Notes under the pieces: model-generated
What the model saw: the letters and a program-made list of their open reading frames with translations, nothing else
What the model was told of the DNA's origin: nothing
Databases searched by the model: none
Assembly (NCBI GenBank): GCA_023055425.1
Contig: JALGPY010000003.1
Location: forward strand, 24,983,001 to 25,047,000
Source: Linanthus parryae
Lineage: Eukaryota; Streptophyta; Magnoliopsida; Ericales; Polemoniaceae
Direction of reading: 5' to 3'
Length of the DNA: 64,000 nucleotides
Made by a program: the position numbers and the translations under genes
Part shown: one piece after another, positions 10,687 to 23,160 of the stretch
Position numbering within the stretch: the stretch's first letter is position 1
How the letters are laid out: every line of letters begins with the position of its first letter

Positions 10687-11437
10687 TTAACTATAATCCA
10701 ACCAAGAGTAATCAAACTTGAAAGCATACTTACCTCTCTTTCTAGCTTTATCCACATTTATAACAAGTGGAGCATGATCTGAACCAATGATGGCCTCTCT
10801 ACTCAGATTTGTATCTGGGAAATTTTCACCCCATTCCACAGAAAAGAAAGCTCTGTCAATGAGCTCTGTCACCCAATTATCTCGTCTTCCATAACCCAAG
10901 AATAACTCAGACCTTGTGAGTGTAGATCCAATAAATTACAGTCTGAAATGAACTTTTGAAACCTATTTAATCTCCATTGTTGGCTATCTCTTCCTCCTTA
11001 CTTCTCATCTTGTGTAATGTAGTCATTACAATCTCCCTCTAGGATCCAAGGGATTGTAATATCTTTTGCCCAATTTTGAATTTCTTTCCAGAACAGACCC
11101 CTTTTTTTGTAATGAACAGGTGCATAAATAAATAACCACATTGCTCTTCTTCCCGGAATCTCCTCAGTCATAGCACATATTGCATTGTTAGAGCTCCAAA
11201 TAACATCCACATTAAGGTTTTCAACCCACCACAATAGCATACCCCATGACTTACCTTGAGGATTGACATAGTAAGCATTAGGAAACCTCAATTGTTTCTG
11301 AAACTGTTGGAGCTTTGAACTTTGATTCTTGGTTTCAGACAAGAAAACAAAGTTGGGAAGCTGGGCATTAATGAGCCCTCAGAGTCTCTGGAATGTCAGG
11401 TTGCTTCCCGACCCCTGACAATTCCAGCAGATCCCTA
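10687..11437 (-). pseudogene. LINE AP-type endonuclease, broken
   Basis: Minus-strand reading starts near 11,437 with ICWNCQGSG (the usual WNxRG entry motif of plant L1 endonucleases). It runs through a TGA that replaces an Arg codon, then FVFLSETKNQS, IPWILEGDCNDY and, after more breaks, IIGSDHAPL. These are the active-site motifs of the endonuclease that nicks target DNA for integration. At least one stop and a break between 10,998 and 10,899 inactivate it. Confidence 0.85.
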
Positions 11438-13161
11438 CCATTGGGTGTGTGGTTGATTTTGGCCAGCCACCACAACCATTTTTGAGGCATCATCATCTTC
11501 CTCGGCCTTCTTTTCTAACTCCTCAATTTCACTCATGCAGCCCTTATATAAATGAAAATCAGAACGATGGATTGAATCCATTACCTCAAACTTTGTTGCA
11601 TCTTCTTTCAATTTCTCGTGTAAGCCCACTTCATAGCCTTCCTCAGATGTTCCTTTGAATAATCTCTAGATTCTGTTATTCTTGATCCCCCTTCGTTTCC
11701 TTTGCAATTTTGATTGTATAGCATACCTTGCATCCGCCAAGATTTCATTTTTCTTCTTCTCCACATACTTCGAGTTTGTTCGCTGTTCAATTCTCTGTCT
11801 TTTGATCATCATTGGGACCTCCATTGTCTCCCTCGACCTCTTCAGATTCACGAATTGTTTGAAGACCTGTGATAACCCGTTATCTGTATACGGGTTCCCG
11901 GGAGCCGGTTCGGGTTCATCTAGTTCCTTAAACAACATCTCACCACCCACTATCTGGTTGTGGATTTGGCTTATTGCTTCCTCCATAACTTCTTGACATT
12001 TCATTTTGATTGGGCTTCTTGGGGCCCAAATGATTTCTTTTCGTGGGCTTATAGGCTCCTCCACGAAATAAGATTCATTTTGGGCTTTTAAGCCCACTTC
12101 TGATTTCTCTACACCTAACTATTTGGGTTAGTCTTCTTTGTCTTCTTCGTTTGTGATGTTCTAGAAAAATCCACGTCGTGAACTACCTCAAACCTCTCCT
12201 ATGTGATGTCACTTGACGAGAATTCCGTACATACAGTCTGTGCACACCATGATCGTCCTTTCTCTTTGCCAGCACCACCGTTATCTGTACCTCTGTGTCA
12301 ACCCCAGTATTTAGCTTACTCAACTCGCCTTCCTCTTGTGAGTCAGCCGGGTTAACTCGTTTCCCCTGAGAAAGCAGCCCATCGATTTGTTTCTTCACCC
12401 TATCCAGCGCCGGTTTCCATCGTCGCTCAATATCTTCCTGACGGTTCTTCTCCTTCGCTTTAGCCTCCGGCGATACTTTCCGACTTCCCACCCTTAGATC
12501 TGCACTATATAGCGATCTTTGATCTTCATCCCTTGGCAGAAATGAGCACTGTGAGTTCACATGACCCAATCTACCACATCTATAGCACAAATCTCCGATT
12601 CTCTCATACTTGAAATTCACCCAAGCCTCCTCACCTTCTGAGATTGGAAGATGAAAGCCTATTGGTATCGGTTTTGTTATCAGTAAATCCACTTTCAATT
12701 CGAAAAAGGCCTGATTCCAAAAACCCCTGGTTCCACCCCTTCTTGATCTACATAGTTTCCAATCGGTCCTGCAATCTTTTCTGCATTTCCTTTTGATCTT
12801 TTTTCAGCTGAACACCCCTCACCTGAACCCAGATTGGACACCTAGAAAAATCCATCGATTGAAGGCTCTGTCCCAGACTCCACCTTCTCAGATTTAGAAT
12901 CTGCCCCGTGACAAGCCATGGTGATTTTTAGTAGACTCTGTTATAATCTTCTTCCTCCGTAAAAAAGAACGTATATGTGTTTGACGCATGAGATTCAACT
13001 GTCACTGAGCCTTTGATCTCCCATGCACCTTCAACGATCTGTTTCATGGTTGATTTCCCTATTTTTCTCTCGTAGTAAAGTTTACCAACAAGAGTGCTCT
13101 GCAGAAGTTTTCTTGAAATCTCTGGATCATCATCCAGTTTCAACCTCAAATCCATCTCCAC
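11438..13161 (-). pseudogene. LINE ORF1: DUF4283-like domain and CCHC zinc knuckle, broken
   Basis: The N-terminal part (13,161-12,928) has the DUF4283-like pattern VGKLYYERKIGKSTMKQIV. After a break, 12,698-12,183 gives FKYERIGDLCYRCGRLGH with a complete C-x2-C-x4-H-x4-C knuckle (CYRCGRLGHVNSQC), then a charged tail. Further frames to about 11,438 continue a Lys/Glu-rich region before the endonuclease. In plant L1 elements ORF1 binds RNA. Several frameshifts and stops make it nonfunctional. Confidence 0.8.
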
Positions 13162-13350
13162 TGATAGGAATGAATCGAGAAAAAAAGAGAGGCAAGATCT
13201 CTACCTTAATAGAGAAATGACTGCATAAAGATGAACAAGAGAGAAATATCTGTTCAAGAAAAGCTAGATGACAAGGAAGAGGAGAAAAATCTCTCTACTT
13301 TCTCTCACTAGAAATCTCCAGTTAAATTCATTCTTCTTCACAACAAATGG

Positions 13351-13429
13351 AGCATAGTGGGATTAAGAATAACGTTAGCGGCCATATGGAGGAATCCTTC
13401 AAGCTTAAAGATAGGGCATTATTTTTACT
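13351..13429 (+). pseudogene. Short DUF4283-like fragment, plus strand
   Basis: The frame reads VGLRITLAAIWRNPSSLKIGH. It closely resembles the plus-strand sequence at about 24,615-24,680 (VGLKRALAAIW, stop, NPSGLQLGH), including the following bases GGGCAT...GTCAAGGG, here split by about 50 bp of extra sequence. It lies left of TFIIF-alpha-like copy A, just as the longer copy lies left of copy B, so it marks the unit of segmental duplication. Confidence 0.65.
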
Positions 13430-14327
13430 ATTTCGAAAAAAGACTGAAGATAGATGATAGAGCATGTCAAGGGTCCGACCACCACAAGTTTACACTAGAG
13501 CTACTGCACGTGCAACACGCGTGGGGGTAAAAAACTAGTCTTATTATAAATAGGTAAAAGACACACTCCTTGCAACTGATGGAGTCAAACGAACATAATG
13601 GAAAGATTATTATACCCTTACGAGTAAGAAATTCAAAAACCATATTTATTCCCTCTATCGTCTTGTCTGTCCCTCTACTTAGTTATCATCGCGTCATTGC
13701 AGACGATCAGCTGCGGATTCTCCTCCTTAAAAAAATCAAAAACCCTATGTATTCTCGCACCCCATATGATTTTAAAAAGATTTTAATGTTGAAATGAGCT
13801 GGTGCCTGGTGAAAATGGTTTTACAGTTTGAAAGCGAGGAGGCTATTTATCATCAAAAGAAAAGAGAGTATGAAATATAATATATATATATATATATATT
13901 TTTTAATTCAAGTACATATTCAAGGACATCAAACTACCGAGTACTGAAAAACATATAGATGGATGAATCTTGTACAATCGCCATGAACAATGGGCGTATC
14001 TCATTTTCATTTGGTTCAGCCCGGGGTTAATTGTATCAGCTTATGCTCTAACAAACTAACAAAGGTAGACTCTAGGCGATATATGGCAACAAGTGCGATA
14101 AACAGTAACTGTTCTTACATTTTTTTCACTTGAAAAGGATAAAAATAATGATCTGTAGTTTCCTTCACAATTTCTCCATCTTCTAACCACCATTTCCATG
14201 CACGCACAATGAAGGGACGGGTTAGAAGAAAGAAAGGCGCCAGTGACCACCTTCTGCGAGCTCTCTGATGATGTTCAGCAGCAAAAAAGAATCAGGGTGA
14301 CAAACAACACTGCAAGGGTTGAGGTCA

Positions 14328-14426
14328 TCACCTTCTTTTAGTATCTTTTAGACAGACATAGCTAATCCCGTTGATCTTTCTTATCCTACAAATCTTCATC
14401 ATTTTAGCGGCGAAAGCATCCTTATT
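14328..14426 (-). pseudogene. TFIIF-alpha-like exon 5: C-terminal half of winged helix 3, stop
   Basis: After a TTGATGCAG acceptor, 99 bases encode 32 residues and a TGA: KDAFAAKMMKICRI, then KINGISYVCLKDTKRR. This matches the last part of the TFIIF alpha winged helix (AFAxILRKISKI...NG..YVVLRE). It is open and in phase 0, as required by the exon before it. The equivalent exon of copy B (60,858-60,757) is also open. Confidence 0.75.
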
Positions 14427-16907
14427 CTGCATCAAGTATTAACTCTTTAATCAGCTCAAGTAATAACAAGGACATAAAAATTGGCATTATCTACTTTTAC
14501 ATCATATAGAGACCCACGAAATTTGAACGCTTTAATCAGCTGGAGCAATATCAAGAACATAAAAATTGGCATTATCAGCTTTTTGAGATATATAGCCCCA
14601 TTAATCTCCGATATCGTACACATTTTCTTTTCAATGCCTATAAAATTCCTTGTCCCGAATGAAATAAGACATTTTTATCAGCTCAGTAATCAAATAGTAA
14701 CAAGTATATGAAGTACACATCCCAACTCATTACTGCTTGAGGTCATAAGCACTAAATTAAAAACACTATACCTACTGGCAATACATTTGTATTTCAGACA
14801 ACCGATTTGATACCTCCCTCCCTCCCTTAGTAAGTATAACCAAGAAGAAAGTAACACTAGATATCTGCCCCCAGGGAAATAATTATTTCGATTAATAACA
14901 ATCTAAATACTTCATATAGTATAACTTTTAGCATTTGAGAAGTTGGATTACTTTGTTGACGCGACCACCTTTTGTTGGACAAGTTCCCGGGTGGAGACCC
15001 ACCAGGCCACCATGATGGAGTAGATGCCCGCCAAGCGAAAATTCATGGAGCAGAAAGACCACCAAGCATAGGAGGTTATCATAATTTAGGGGCCACTCCG
15101 GATACATGCCAAATCATAATCAGTAGGAGCTTGGGGAATATGAAGACTTCCAAGTTCCACCATCGGGAATTCCAAGAGGACAAATGGGGAAGTGCAGCTA
15201 ATAACGGCCTTGTTTGGATAAGTTTGTTGAGTTTGGTTTTTTAACATTGCGGCCATCTATTCCAAACAACTGATTAAAAATCAAACCTAGAATTTGTCCC
15301 AAATGACTGTTTTAAGGAATAAGGAGGTTTTCGCGAACTCCATGCCACCCCGCCACCTTCCCTAACCTGTTAACTACAGAACCTTTTATCATAGTAGTAC
15401 AAAATACATATTACAGTCTACCACTTAAAAATCTCCTTTTAAACAAGCCCCCATATCGTTTAGAAGGAAGGAGTACAATATGTGTGTATCAAGGAATTAC
15501 ATCAGATATCATCTCATTACATCGTACACAATCTGGAGGCCACTACAAGTATATAACTTCACATTTCAAACGCGTAGTTCAGAGAGGAGAGAAACTTAAC
15601 CCAAGAATGGTCCATATTTAAGGGGAATGATGTCAGATACACTATGAGATCAATAGGGGCATATATAAGAAGAGAAAGAAATAAACTTATATTGGTAATA
15701 AGAATGCAAGAATCTTACACAACGTAACCGAGAAATATGTCTGTATGGAGATGACAATTCTCCAGGAGATGCAAAAGCAATAATCTTTTTAATACCTTTT
15801 CTAACCCAAATCCGTTAATATTTATACTAAAAATGTAGAGAACTATTAGCTAACAAACAGAAACCAACTCCTAGAGATCTAAAAAAAATCCAGAACATTA
15901 AGGTAACAAACTGGGGTACTACCCTAACGAACAGTAACCAACTCCTAGAGATCTAAAAAAATATCCAGAACATTAAGGTAACAAAATGGAGTACTATTAG
16001 CTAACAAACAGAAAGCAACTCCCAGAGATCTTATATCGAACAAATTCCTAGTAAGCATGAAATGATTTGACCACTTACTCAAACTAATGGTTAACTAAAA
16101 ACTGAAGTCCGTCTTGGTTAGTTTTTCTCTAATTAATCCTGGAATAAGTACACAATGGTGGGTTTCTATCAAATGGATGCAAAAGCTCCACAGAGAGCAT
16201 GAGAACCATTCATAATTAAAAGTTAACAGAGTCACTGCCATGACGAACCCACATACGATGAACAGATGTCCTAAGTGAGAATCTAAGACAAAGGGAAGTG
16301 TTCAAACCAAATTATCTCAGCTGATAAAAAGTTCAGGCGGCAGCCAGATTTCTATTTTGAAACTTGCCAGCAATGTGGGCGACTCAGCCTAGGTTTCTTT
16401 CATGGACCAGTAGTTTTTATAAGCTAGAAAAGTTGTGAGTGCTTCTAGAGCTGCTTTCACGGAGTTCCAAGGTCAGACAGAGGGTAGTTCAGAAAGAGGA
16501 TAAGGACATTATGATCATTTGGGCGATCTTTTGAGAGTGGAACTGACTGAAGAGAATAGAACAAATCAACGGGAGTGAACTCTAACATATGAAAACCAGG
16601 CGGACCATAGTGCACGCATCTCCAACACGTGGTTTTAGCTTTAGCTTATACAGCAAATCATCTCCACCCCAACTACCAACTAACCCATAGTCGCACCAGG
16701 AAAAAAACAAGGAACAACTAGTTCCCTGATCAGATTTATAAAACACACATACACAGGAGAAGCCAGGGGCGGGTCCAGAATTTCACTCGTAATGACTGGA
16801 ATTTTCACCAGATCAAAATTCAGTAACGAATTGGTAGTCATCAAAATGTCATGGGACAGATATGGTGGAACGAGGTAGGCCACCATGTCATAGTTTCAAA
16901 TTATATT
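14427..16907 (-). other. Intron 4 of the TFIIF-alpha-like gene
   Basis: No coding content is seen. The segment is similar to the introns at 19.4-22.9 kb and, throughout, to 60.9-63.2 kb in copy B. A block near 14,985 (GGTGGAGACCCACCAGGC) recurs at about 20,455 and 61,408, and CCTTGTTTGGATAAGT recurs at 15,219 and 20,661. A short AT microsatellite lies nearby, outside this intron, at about 13,879. Confidence 0.6.
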
Positions 16908-17464
16908 ACATTTTTTTTCTCGATCTTGACCAAAACATAGAAACACGATCCAGAGTGTCAGATTACTCTTTTCTTGTAGAAGAGCCCGGATATCATCTTC
17001 TTTGACAGATCCAGTAGTTGGTCCTCTATACAGTCTAGTATCATAAGAAATACGGGTGCTGGTGCGTCTGCCAGTGCGGGTGCGCGTCGGGGGTTCAGGG
17101 CGGTAGTGGCAAAAATTTACATGCATGTGTATACACATGAGAAAAAACCCAATAATGGTCCGAATTACATATTAACCAAGCACACTAACCATTCTACAAA
17201 ATACCAATGCACATCAGGTGTTTAAAGAGTCATAAAAGATGTATGTTCTTTTCGTAACATTGTAGGTGTATTTTAGAAGAACTCTCAACTAAAACTTTCA
17301 AAATGATCCTGCACCCCTCACAAAGCACCCAGTGAGGTGCGCGACCTCACGGAAGCACCCGTGCTTCCTAGCTAGTACAGTATCTCTTAAAGCAACATAG
17401 TAAGGCCCATTGACCTTTTTAATTTATAACTTCTTCTCAGTAGGAATGCGAAAGCTGCCCTATC
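16908..17464 (-). pseudogene. TFIIF-alpha-like exon 4: end of winged helix 2 and start of winged helix 3, broken
   Basis: After a CATGCAG acceptor at 17,464 the frame reads DRAAFAFLLRRSYKLK, then shifts one base before VNGPYYVALRDT, which is recognisable in the next frame. The linker then runs into stops. At 17,040-16,925 the next domain start is clear: GSVKEDDIRALLQEKSNLTL, followed by another one-base shift before a DRVSMF-like end. At least two frameshifts and one stop break this exon. In copy B the domain-start half is undamaged. Confidence 0.7.
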
Positions 17465-19092
17465 CTGCATGAAATATGACTTCTCTCTCCTCAATAAAAC
17501 GAAGCAATAACTGCATTCATCTGGAGTAACTGCTAATTCATTAGCGGGTTAACCTTAACTGTTGAAAGAGGAAGCCAAATGAAGCAAAGTCTCAGCCACT
17601 CAGGACAGCTTTTTATTTATTTATTTCCCTACATTTGCATTTAATTTATTACGCCAAACTCGATTAACTTAAGTATAGAATTAACTTAAAAAATTGTACT
17701 TTGAACTCCTGAACTAAGAGTCCAAAACCTTCACAGTATACCAACTCTTCGTCATGTATGGGAAAGTTAAGTATCTCTCTCTCTCCCCTCGCTGTTTGAG
17801 TACCAGGCCTTCCAATTTTAGAGCAAGTTTGATTATTAGTAGCTTGTGGTGATAAAGGTGGCGTGACCACATTACAGTCACCATTATGATCATCTATCTC
17901 CAAACATGTGCATATCATCCATTGGCAGGACAGATCAACTGAGAGCTATTTAAAGCCAAGATCCATGAACACTTCAACAAGTACCACTCCACCATGACAT
18001 AAATGCATATATGAAGGAATAAGATCAGACACTTATAAATACAACTTCAACAATCTGAAAGCAGCTACACCACAAGTATATAACTTTCTCATATCACACA
18101 TTTACTTATAGAGATGTAGGTTTGGATACAGACTGGGAGAGAACGAGAAGCTGGTTTAGCCCAACAATTGCCCATATTTCAGGGGAATAGATGTAAAACA
18201 CGGGACTCTTTCGTAATTAGCACCAATATCATTGATTGACCATTGATAATCAAATGTCCTACCAGCAAAGCAAGAATAAACAAGAGTGGAGTTGTTCAAA
18301 CCAAACTGTCTCAGTAGCCAAAAAGTTCAAGAAGCTGGCAGGTTTCCATTTTGACACTTGCTATCAATGTAGTTGACTCGCGCCCACGGTTCTTCAGTGA
18401 GATGGTTGTATTCTGCTATGTGGTTTAGAAATGGATGATTTTAGTACTGCACTTCTGGAACAGATTTCTCAGACATGCGGGGTAAGGCAATAGGGTGGGT
18501 AAGGAATAGTATGAGGACATTATGATCATTAGGATGATTTTTCATGACTGGAACTGATTGAAAAGACCAGGAAAGTCCACCAGGAGTAAGCTGTAACAAA
18601 TGAAATCACAGGCAAGCCTAGTGCACGAGCTCCAAAACATGGGTGAATGCTTTACAACTCAACCAATGAAACAAATCATCCTCGTCACAACTACCAAGTA
18701 AACTATAGTTGCTCAACAAAAAAACATGTGAACAATTAAACTAACTCCATGATCACACTTGTCTCTGAACTGGAAAACACACACACACATAAAAACAGGA
18801 GAAGCCAGCGGGGGTCAAGAATTTGACTGTGATGTCAAGTATCCATAAAGTCAACTTTGAGCAATAAAACGACAGACTTCAATATATCATGAGACAGACA
18901 GGGTGGACCTAGGAAGCAAGCTTATAGGTCTGTCAGTTCAAATTATTGTATGGTCATTTGAGTTACTTAATTTCGTACAAAATAAGGATCAGGAAAAACA
19001 AAACCAAGAAGGCTAAGGGACAAATAATCCGTTACCAATTTTAATATGTGTGTCAAGAACGGCCCTCATAAAATATGAATAAGATGGTTTAC
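17465..19092 (-). other. Intron 3 of the TFIIF-alpha-like gene
   Basis: Non-coding. Its order of landmarks (GTGGTGATAAAGG near 17,846, CAAACTGTCTCAG near 18,301, TCATGAGACAGACAG near 18,888) parallels the introns at 16.3-16.9 kb and 21.3-22.9 kb, consistent with repeated exon-plus-intron duplication. Confidence 0.6.
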
Positions 19093-19365
19093 CTCTCTGC
19101 CTCCCAATCTTGACTTAAACACGGCAACAAGATCAATAACGGTCACATTAGTCCTCGTCATTAACACAGCCCGGATTTCATCTTCTCTGATAGGTCCAGT
19201 ACTTGGTGATTTTAACGGGCGTGGAAAAGGTGAAGGTGTGTCCTTTGCATCTACATTGCATTTAGAAGTACACCGCGTATCTTCTCTCAGCACAAAATAA
19301 TTAATCCCGTTGCTCACATTTAGCTTGCAAATCTTCCTCGATAAAGCGGTGAAAGCTTGCCAATC
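19093..19365 (-). CDS. TFIIF-alpha-like exon 3: end of winged helix 1, linker, start of winged helix 2
   Basis: The exon is 273 bases (91 codons), bounded by a TTTCATGCAG acceptor and an AGAG/GTAAAC donor, and is open throughout. It begins DWQAFTALSRKICKLN, SNGINYFVLRED (C-terminal half of one winged helix). A 26-residue Ser/Pro linker follows, then TGPIREDEIRAVLMTRTNVT and LVAVFKSRLGGRE (N-terminal half of the next). The fused end-of-one, start-of-next layout shows directly that the winged helices are in tandem. Both splice sites are phase 0, so extra units can be added without shifting frame. This is the best preserved exon. Confidence 0.75.
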
Positions 19366-20055
19366 CTGCATGAAATATTATAATTCTTTAGTTAGCTCAA
19401 GTAATATCAAGAATATAATAAAATCGCATGATCTGCTTTAAACAAAATTTAACCCCATTGATCTTTAACATCCTACAAATTCTCTTCAGTATGCCTATAA
19501 AGGCTTCTATGTCCCAGTCCCAGAATAAGACACTTTATCAGCTCAATAAACGACTAGTACCAAGTATTTGGAGCTACACCACGATATTTTACCAGTTTTC
19601 ACTCACAACTCACTTCTGCTGAGATCATAAGCAGTAGATTAAGAATACTAAACCTAACCCCCCCCCCCTCTCTCTCTCACACACACACACTCACACAAAC
19701 CAGTCTTTGAATTTTTAAACCGTAATACTACATATGACCAGAAAAGAAAAGTAACACTACAATATTGGGCTCCATGAGGAGGCATTTTTTATGGATTGCC
19801 ATCAGAATATTTAGTAATATACTATCACTTTTAAGACCTGTTAGAAACTTGGAAAATGGAAGGGTAAGGAAAAGAAAATTAGGCAACATTTCGTAAATTT
19901 AGAATACAAAACCTGTATTTCAACCGAATACTACATAAATTCCTCAACTTGTCTGAAATTGAATGAGGCCAATCCAAATATCAACCACCGGCTTCTGCAC
20001 AATCGCTGGAGGCATAACACTTTCGTCGGCAGGTGGCGCCGCTGCGAGGTCAGAC

Positions 20056-20096
<41 letters not shown>

Positions 20097-21373
20097 CTGG
20101 TAAACGCCAATGTCCGGTCAGTGGCTCTCTGATGGCCTATACACGGAATTGGCAATCTTGAGAGCACAAGCAAGAAATGATATCTATGCCTGCAAACTTT
20201 TCGGACCTTTGCCGCCCAAACCGGATGGAAAATTTTCATTTCTTTCTTAGAAGTTTTCTATTTACTTTCTGTTCTTTGTATTTTCATCTACTCCAAATAT
20301 ATATATATATATGCGTGTGTAAAAAAAGAAAATCCCAAAATTCATTTTTTCTTGCTTTTTTTTCCCTTCCATTTTCCATATTCCAGACATAGCCTTAAGT
20401 TCGAGAAGTTGCATAACTTTGATGACAAGAACAAAGTTAGTTGGACATGCTCCTGGCTGGAGACCTACTATGATGGAGTCGATGCCCACCAAACGAACAC
20501 TCGTTGAGAAGACAGCCACAAAAGTAAGTGGGTATCATATTTTAGGGGTCCCATGGATACATATCAGTAAGAGGCTAGGAGCTTGGTAAAGATAAAGACT
20601 CCACACTCGGATACCCAACAGAAGAAATGGGTATATGTGGAAGTGTGGCATATAATGACCTTGTTTGGATAAGTTATTTGGGTTTGATTTTGAATAATTT
20701 TTTTAATGTGAAAACGCCAGTGATTATTTAAGGACATACTTAAGACCTCCTCCACCCATCCTACTACCTTTAAATTGTAGCACAAATTACAGTCTACATC
20801 TGTGAAACTGTCTCTAAACAAACCCCTTATATCCTCCATTAGCAGTAAAGATTACATATCCACCATGACCATAGAAGCGGCGATCAAAGAATAAGAACTG
20901 GAGACCACTAAAAGTATACCACTTTCTCATTCACAACGCGTTCCTGTAGTGCTACACAACTTGACCTGTATTTTCACCTCTTAAACCTAACTCATTGGTA
21001 GTTAACTATGACTGTTAAATAGTCAGCCAAACGACACTCAGTTCTCAAGACCGTTTTTCCCTATATATGCTTTTAAATTGTAATGCCAAACTCCATTTAC
21101 TTGAGTGTTGAAATAATAAGCCAAATGGTATCTTCACAAAGCATTTTCTACTACTAGTTCAAAAGCTTCGCAATATACTAGCACTCTTCATCATGTTTCC
21201 GGAAAGTTGGATGTCTTCTCTTTCTTCATCATATTTCACTCCTCAGCCCATCCCATTGACCTATACTCTTTATCCCCAAATCGTTCTCACCATACACTAC
21301 ATTTGCCTTTCAATTATAGTGCAAGTTCGAGTCTTGTTAGTTGTTAGCTTGTGGTGATGAAGGCAGCGTGACC
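19366..21373 (-). other. Intron 2 of the TFIIF-alpha-like gene, 3' part
   Basis: Non-coding. It holds a GA microsatellite at about 20,057-20,091 and a short CT/CA-rich run near 19,668. The first 450 bases parallel 14,440-14,780 (for example CAGCTCAATAA, GAGATCATAAGCA), which identifies it as another copy of the repeat unit. Confidence 0.6.
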
Positions 21374-22215
21374 ACATTACAGTCATCATTATGATCATCT
21401 ATCTACACACATATGCATTTAATCAATTAGCAGGCAAAACTAATTGAGAACAACAATTCGAAGCTTAGATCCATGGAAACTTTGTCTGGAACCGCTGCAT
21501 CATGACTATAGATGTGTATGTCAAGGAATAAGACGTACATTTATCAAAATACATCTTCAACAATCGGAATGCCACCACACTACAAGTATATAAATTTCCC
21601 ATATCATACGTGGAATTATTTCGTAGTTAACACCACTACACGTTTTAACACCACTACACATTACAGTCATCATTATGATCATCTATCTACACACATATGC
21701 ATTTAATCAATTAGCAGGCAAAACTAATTGAGAACAACAATTCGAAGCTTAGATCCATGGAAACTTTGTCTGGAACCGCTGCATCATGACTATAGATGTG
21801 TATGTCAAGGAATAAGACGTACATTTATCAAAATACATCTTCAACAATCGGAATGCCACCACACTACAAGTATATAAATTTCCCATATCATACGTGGAAT
21901 TATTTCGTAGTTAACACCACTACACGTTTTAACACCACTACACATTACAGTCATCATTATGATCATCTATCTACACACATATGCATTTAATCAATTAGCA
22001 GGCAAAACTAATTGAGAACAACAATTCGAAGCTTAGATCCATGGAAACTTTGTCTGGAACCGCTGCATCATGACTATAGATGTGTATGTCAAGGAATAAG
22101 ACGTACATTTATCAAAATACATCTTCAACAATCGGAATGCCACCACACTACAAGTATATAAATTTCCCATATCATACGTGGAATTATTTCGTAGTTAACA
22201 CCACTACACGTTTTA
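21374..22215. repeat. Three tandem copies of a 284-bp unit
   Basis: Identical landmarks recur every 284 bases. GTGTATGTCAAGGAATAAG is at 21,513, 21,797 and 22,081, and ATTACAGTCATCATTATG is near 21,376, 21,660 and 21,944. Short open frames inside the three copies translate almost identically, so the copies are nearly the same sequence. The third copy ends in a homopolymer run. It lies inside intron 2. Confidence 0.95.
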
Positions 22216-22217
22216 CA

Positions 22218-22229
22218 CCCCCCCCCCCC

Positions 22230-22263
<34 letters not shown>
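22218..22263. repeat. C13-A33 compound homopolymer
   Basis: Thirteen C followed by about thirty-three A directly abut the end of the 284-bp triplication. This may be a real simple repeat or a sequencing/assembly scar at a hard-to-read junction. Confidence 0.9.
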
Positions 22264-22264
<1 letters not shown>

Positions 22265-22965
22265 ACGTTGATCAAACTATGATAAGCAGATTCCGTATGA
22301 GCAAAGCAAGAATCTTTTGACACTTGCCACCAATGTAGGTGACTCAAGCTCAGGTTTCTTAAGTGAAGGGGCTGTATTGTGCACATGTGGTTAGAAGTGG
22401 ACAATTGTTCTGGAAAAGTTTTTCAGGAGTTGAAGGGTCAGACAGGAGGATAGTTAAGGAATAGGATGAGGATTGAAGAAACGGGAAAAAACTCACCGGG
22501 AGTAAACTATAACAAATTAAAAAAATTCAGACCTAACGCACGAGATCCAAAATGTGGTTGGGTGATTATGACGCCGCCCATGGAACAAACATACCAAATG
22601 AAAAATATAGTTGCTCCACCAAAAACATGCAACACAATTAACTGATTTCCCTAGTCACACTTTCCTCTGTGAACCCACGAACACAGAAAACACACTCATG
22701 CAAATAAGAGAAGCCGGCAAGGGTTCAGGAACTTCATGGTAATGTCTAATGTTTCCATCAAATCAAATTGCAACAATGAAATGTCAAGCATCAATATGTC
22801 ATGAGACAGGGAGGCATGCTACTATGTCCTCTGAGTTACCTATTCTCATACAAATAAGAATCTGGAAGGACAAAACCAATAAGGCTAAGAGATTGATATT
22901 ATGTCACCAGTTTTAATGTTGTGTGTCAATAACGTCCCTTCTAAGATATGAAACAGCGAGTTTAC

Positions 22966-23160
22966 CTCTCTGCTTCTTAATCTTGGCTTGAACATAGAAC
23001 GAAGTTCTGCAGGGGTCAAATTAATCCTTGACAGGAACACAGCCCGGAGTTCATCTTCTGTGATAGGTACAGTTACTGGAGACGGTGAAGATGTGTCCAT
23101 TGCAGCTGTATCGTTGGTTTTAGAAGTAGACCAGGTATCATCTTTTGAAATATCTAATCC
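22966..23160 (-). CDS. TFIIF-alpha-like exon 2: N-terminal half of winged helix 1
   Basis: It is 195 bases (65 codons) between a TTTTTAGCAG acceptor and an AGAG/GTAAAC donor, fully open. It begins GLDISKDDTWSTSK, a polar stretch, then PVTVPITEDELRAVFLSRIN and a SMFKPRLRSRE end. This matches the start of the TFIIF alpha C-terminal winged helix (PVTEDEIRAVL...DLVxxFKxRL). The donor has the same AGAG/GTAAAC sequence as exon 3, as expected from exon duplication. Confidence 0.75.

Larger units (their letters stand above)
10021..13230 (-). mobile_element. L1-type plant LINE, 5' two-thirds, interrupted by the Tat element
   Basis: Read on the minus strand the order is DUF4283-like and CCHC zinc knuckle (ORF1), AP-type endonuclease, then the start of a non-LTR reverse transcriptase. 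The reverse transcriptase is cut at about 10,020 by the Tat LTR, and its remainder should lie left of the window beyond the Tat 5' LTR. Many stops and frameshifts show it is old. The 5' end is placed near 13,230 because recognisable ORF1 sequence begins at 13,161. Confidence 0.85.
13553..17575. repeat. Segmental duplication, left copy
   Basis: This segment is similar to 59,395-64,000 in the same orientation over its whole length. Examples are TTATGCTCTAACAAA at 14,041 and 60,496, CGATAAACAGTAACTG at 14,096 and 60,530, AGTAGGAGCTTGGGGAA near 15,121 and 61,539, and TCTATACAGTCTAGTATC near 17,025 and 63,355. The left copy starts near a block with TATTATACCCTTACGAGTAAG. It contains exons 4 and 5 and the intron between them of the TFIIF-alpha-like gene. 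Confidence 0.85.

Noticed and set aside
15000..15260. Transposon terminus suggested by CCTTGTTTGGATAAGT and later AAACAAG strings
   Set aside because: I could not find matching inverted ends with a target duplication; the block is explained as part of the duplicated introns.
21512..22271. Three identical 63-64 residue ORFs as a repeated small gene
   Set aside because: They are by-products of the 284-bp tandem repeat; no start context, homology or conserved composition supports coding.
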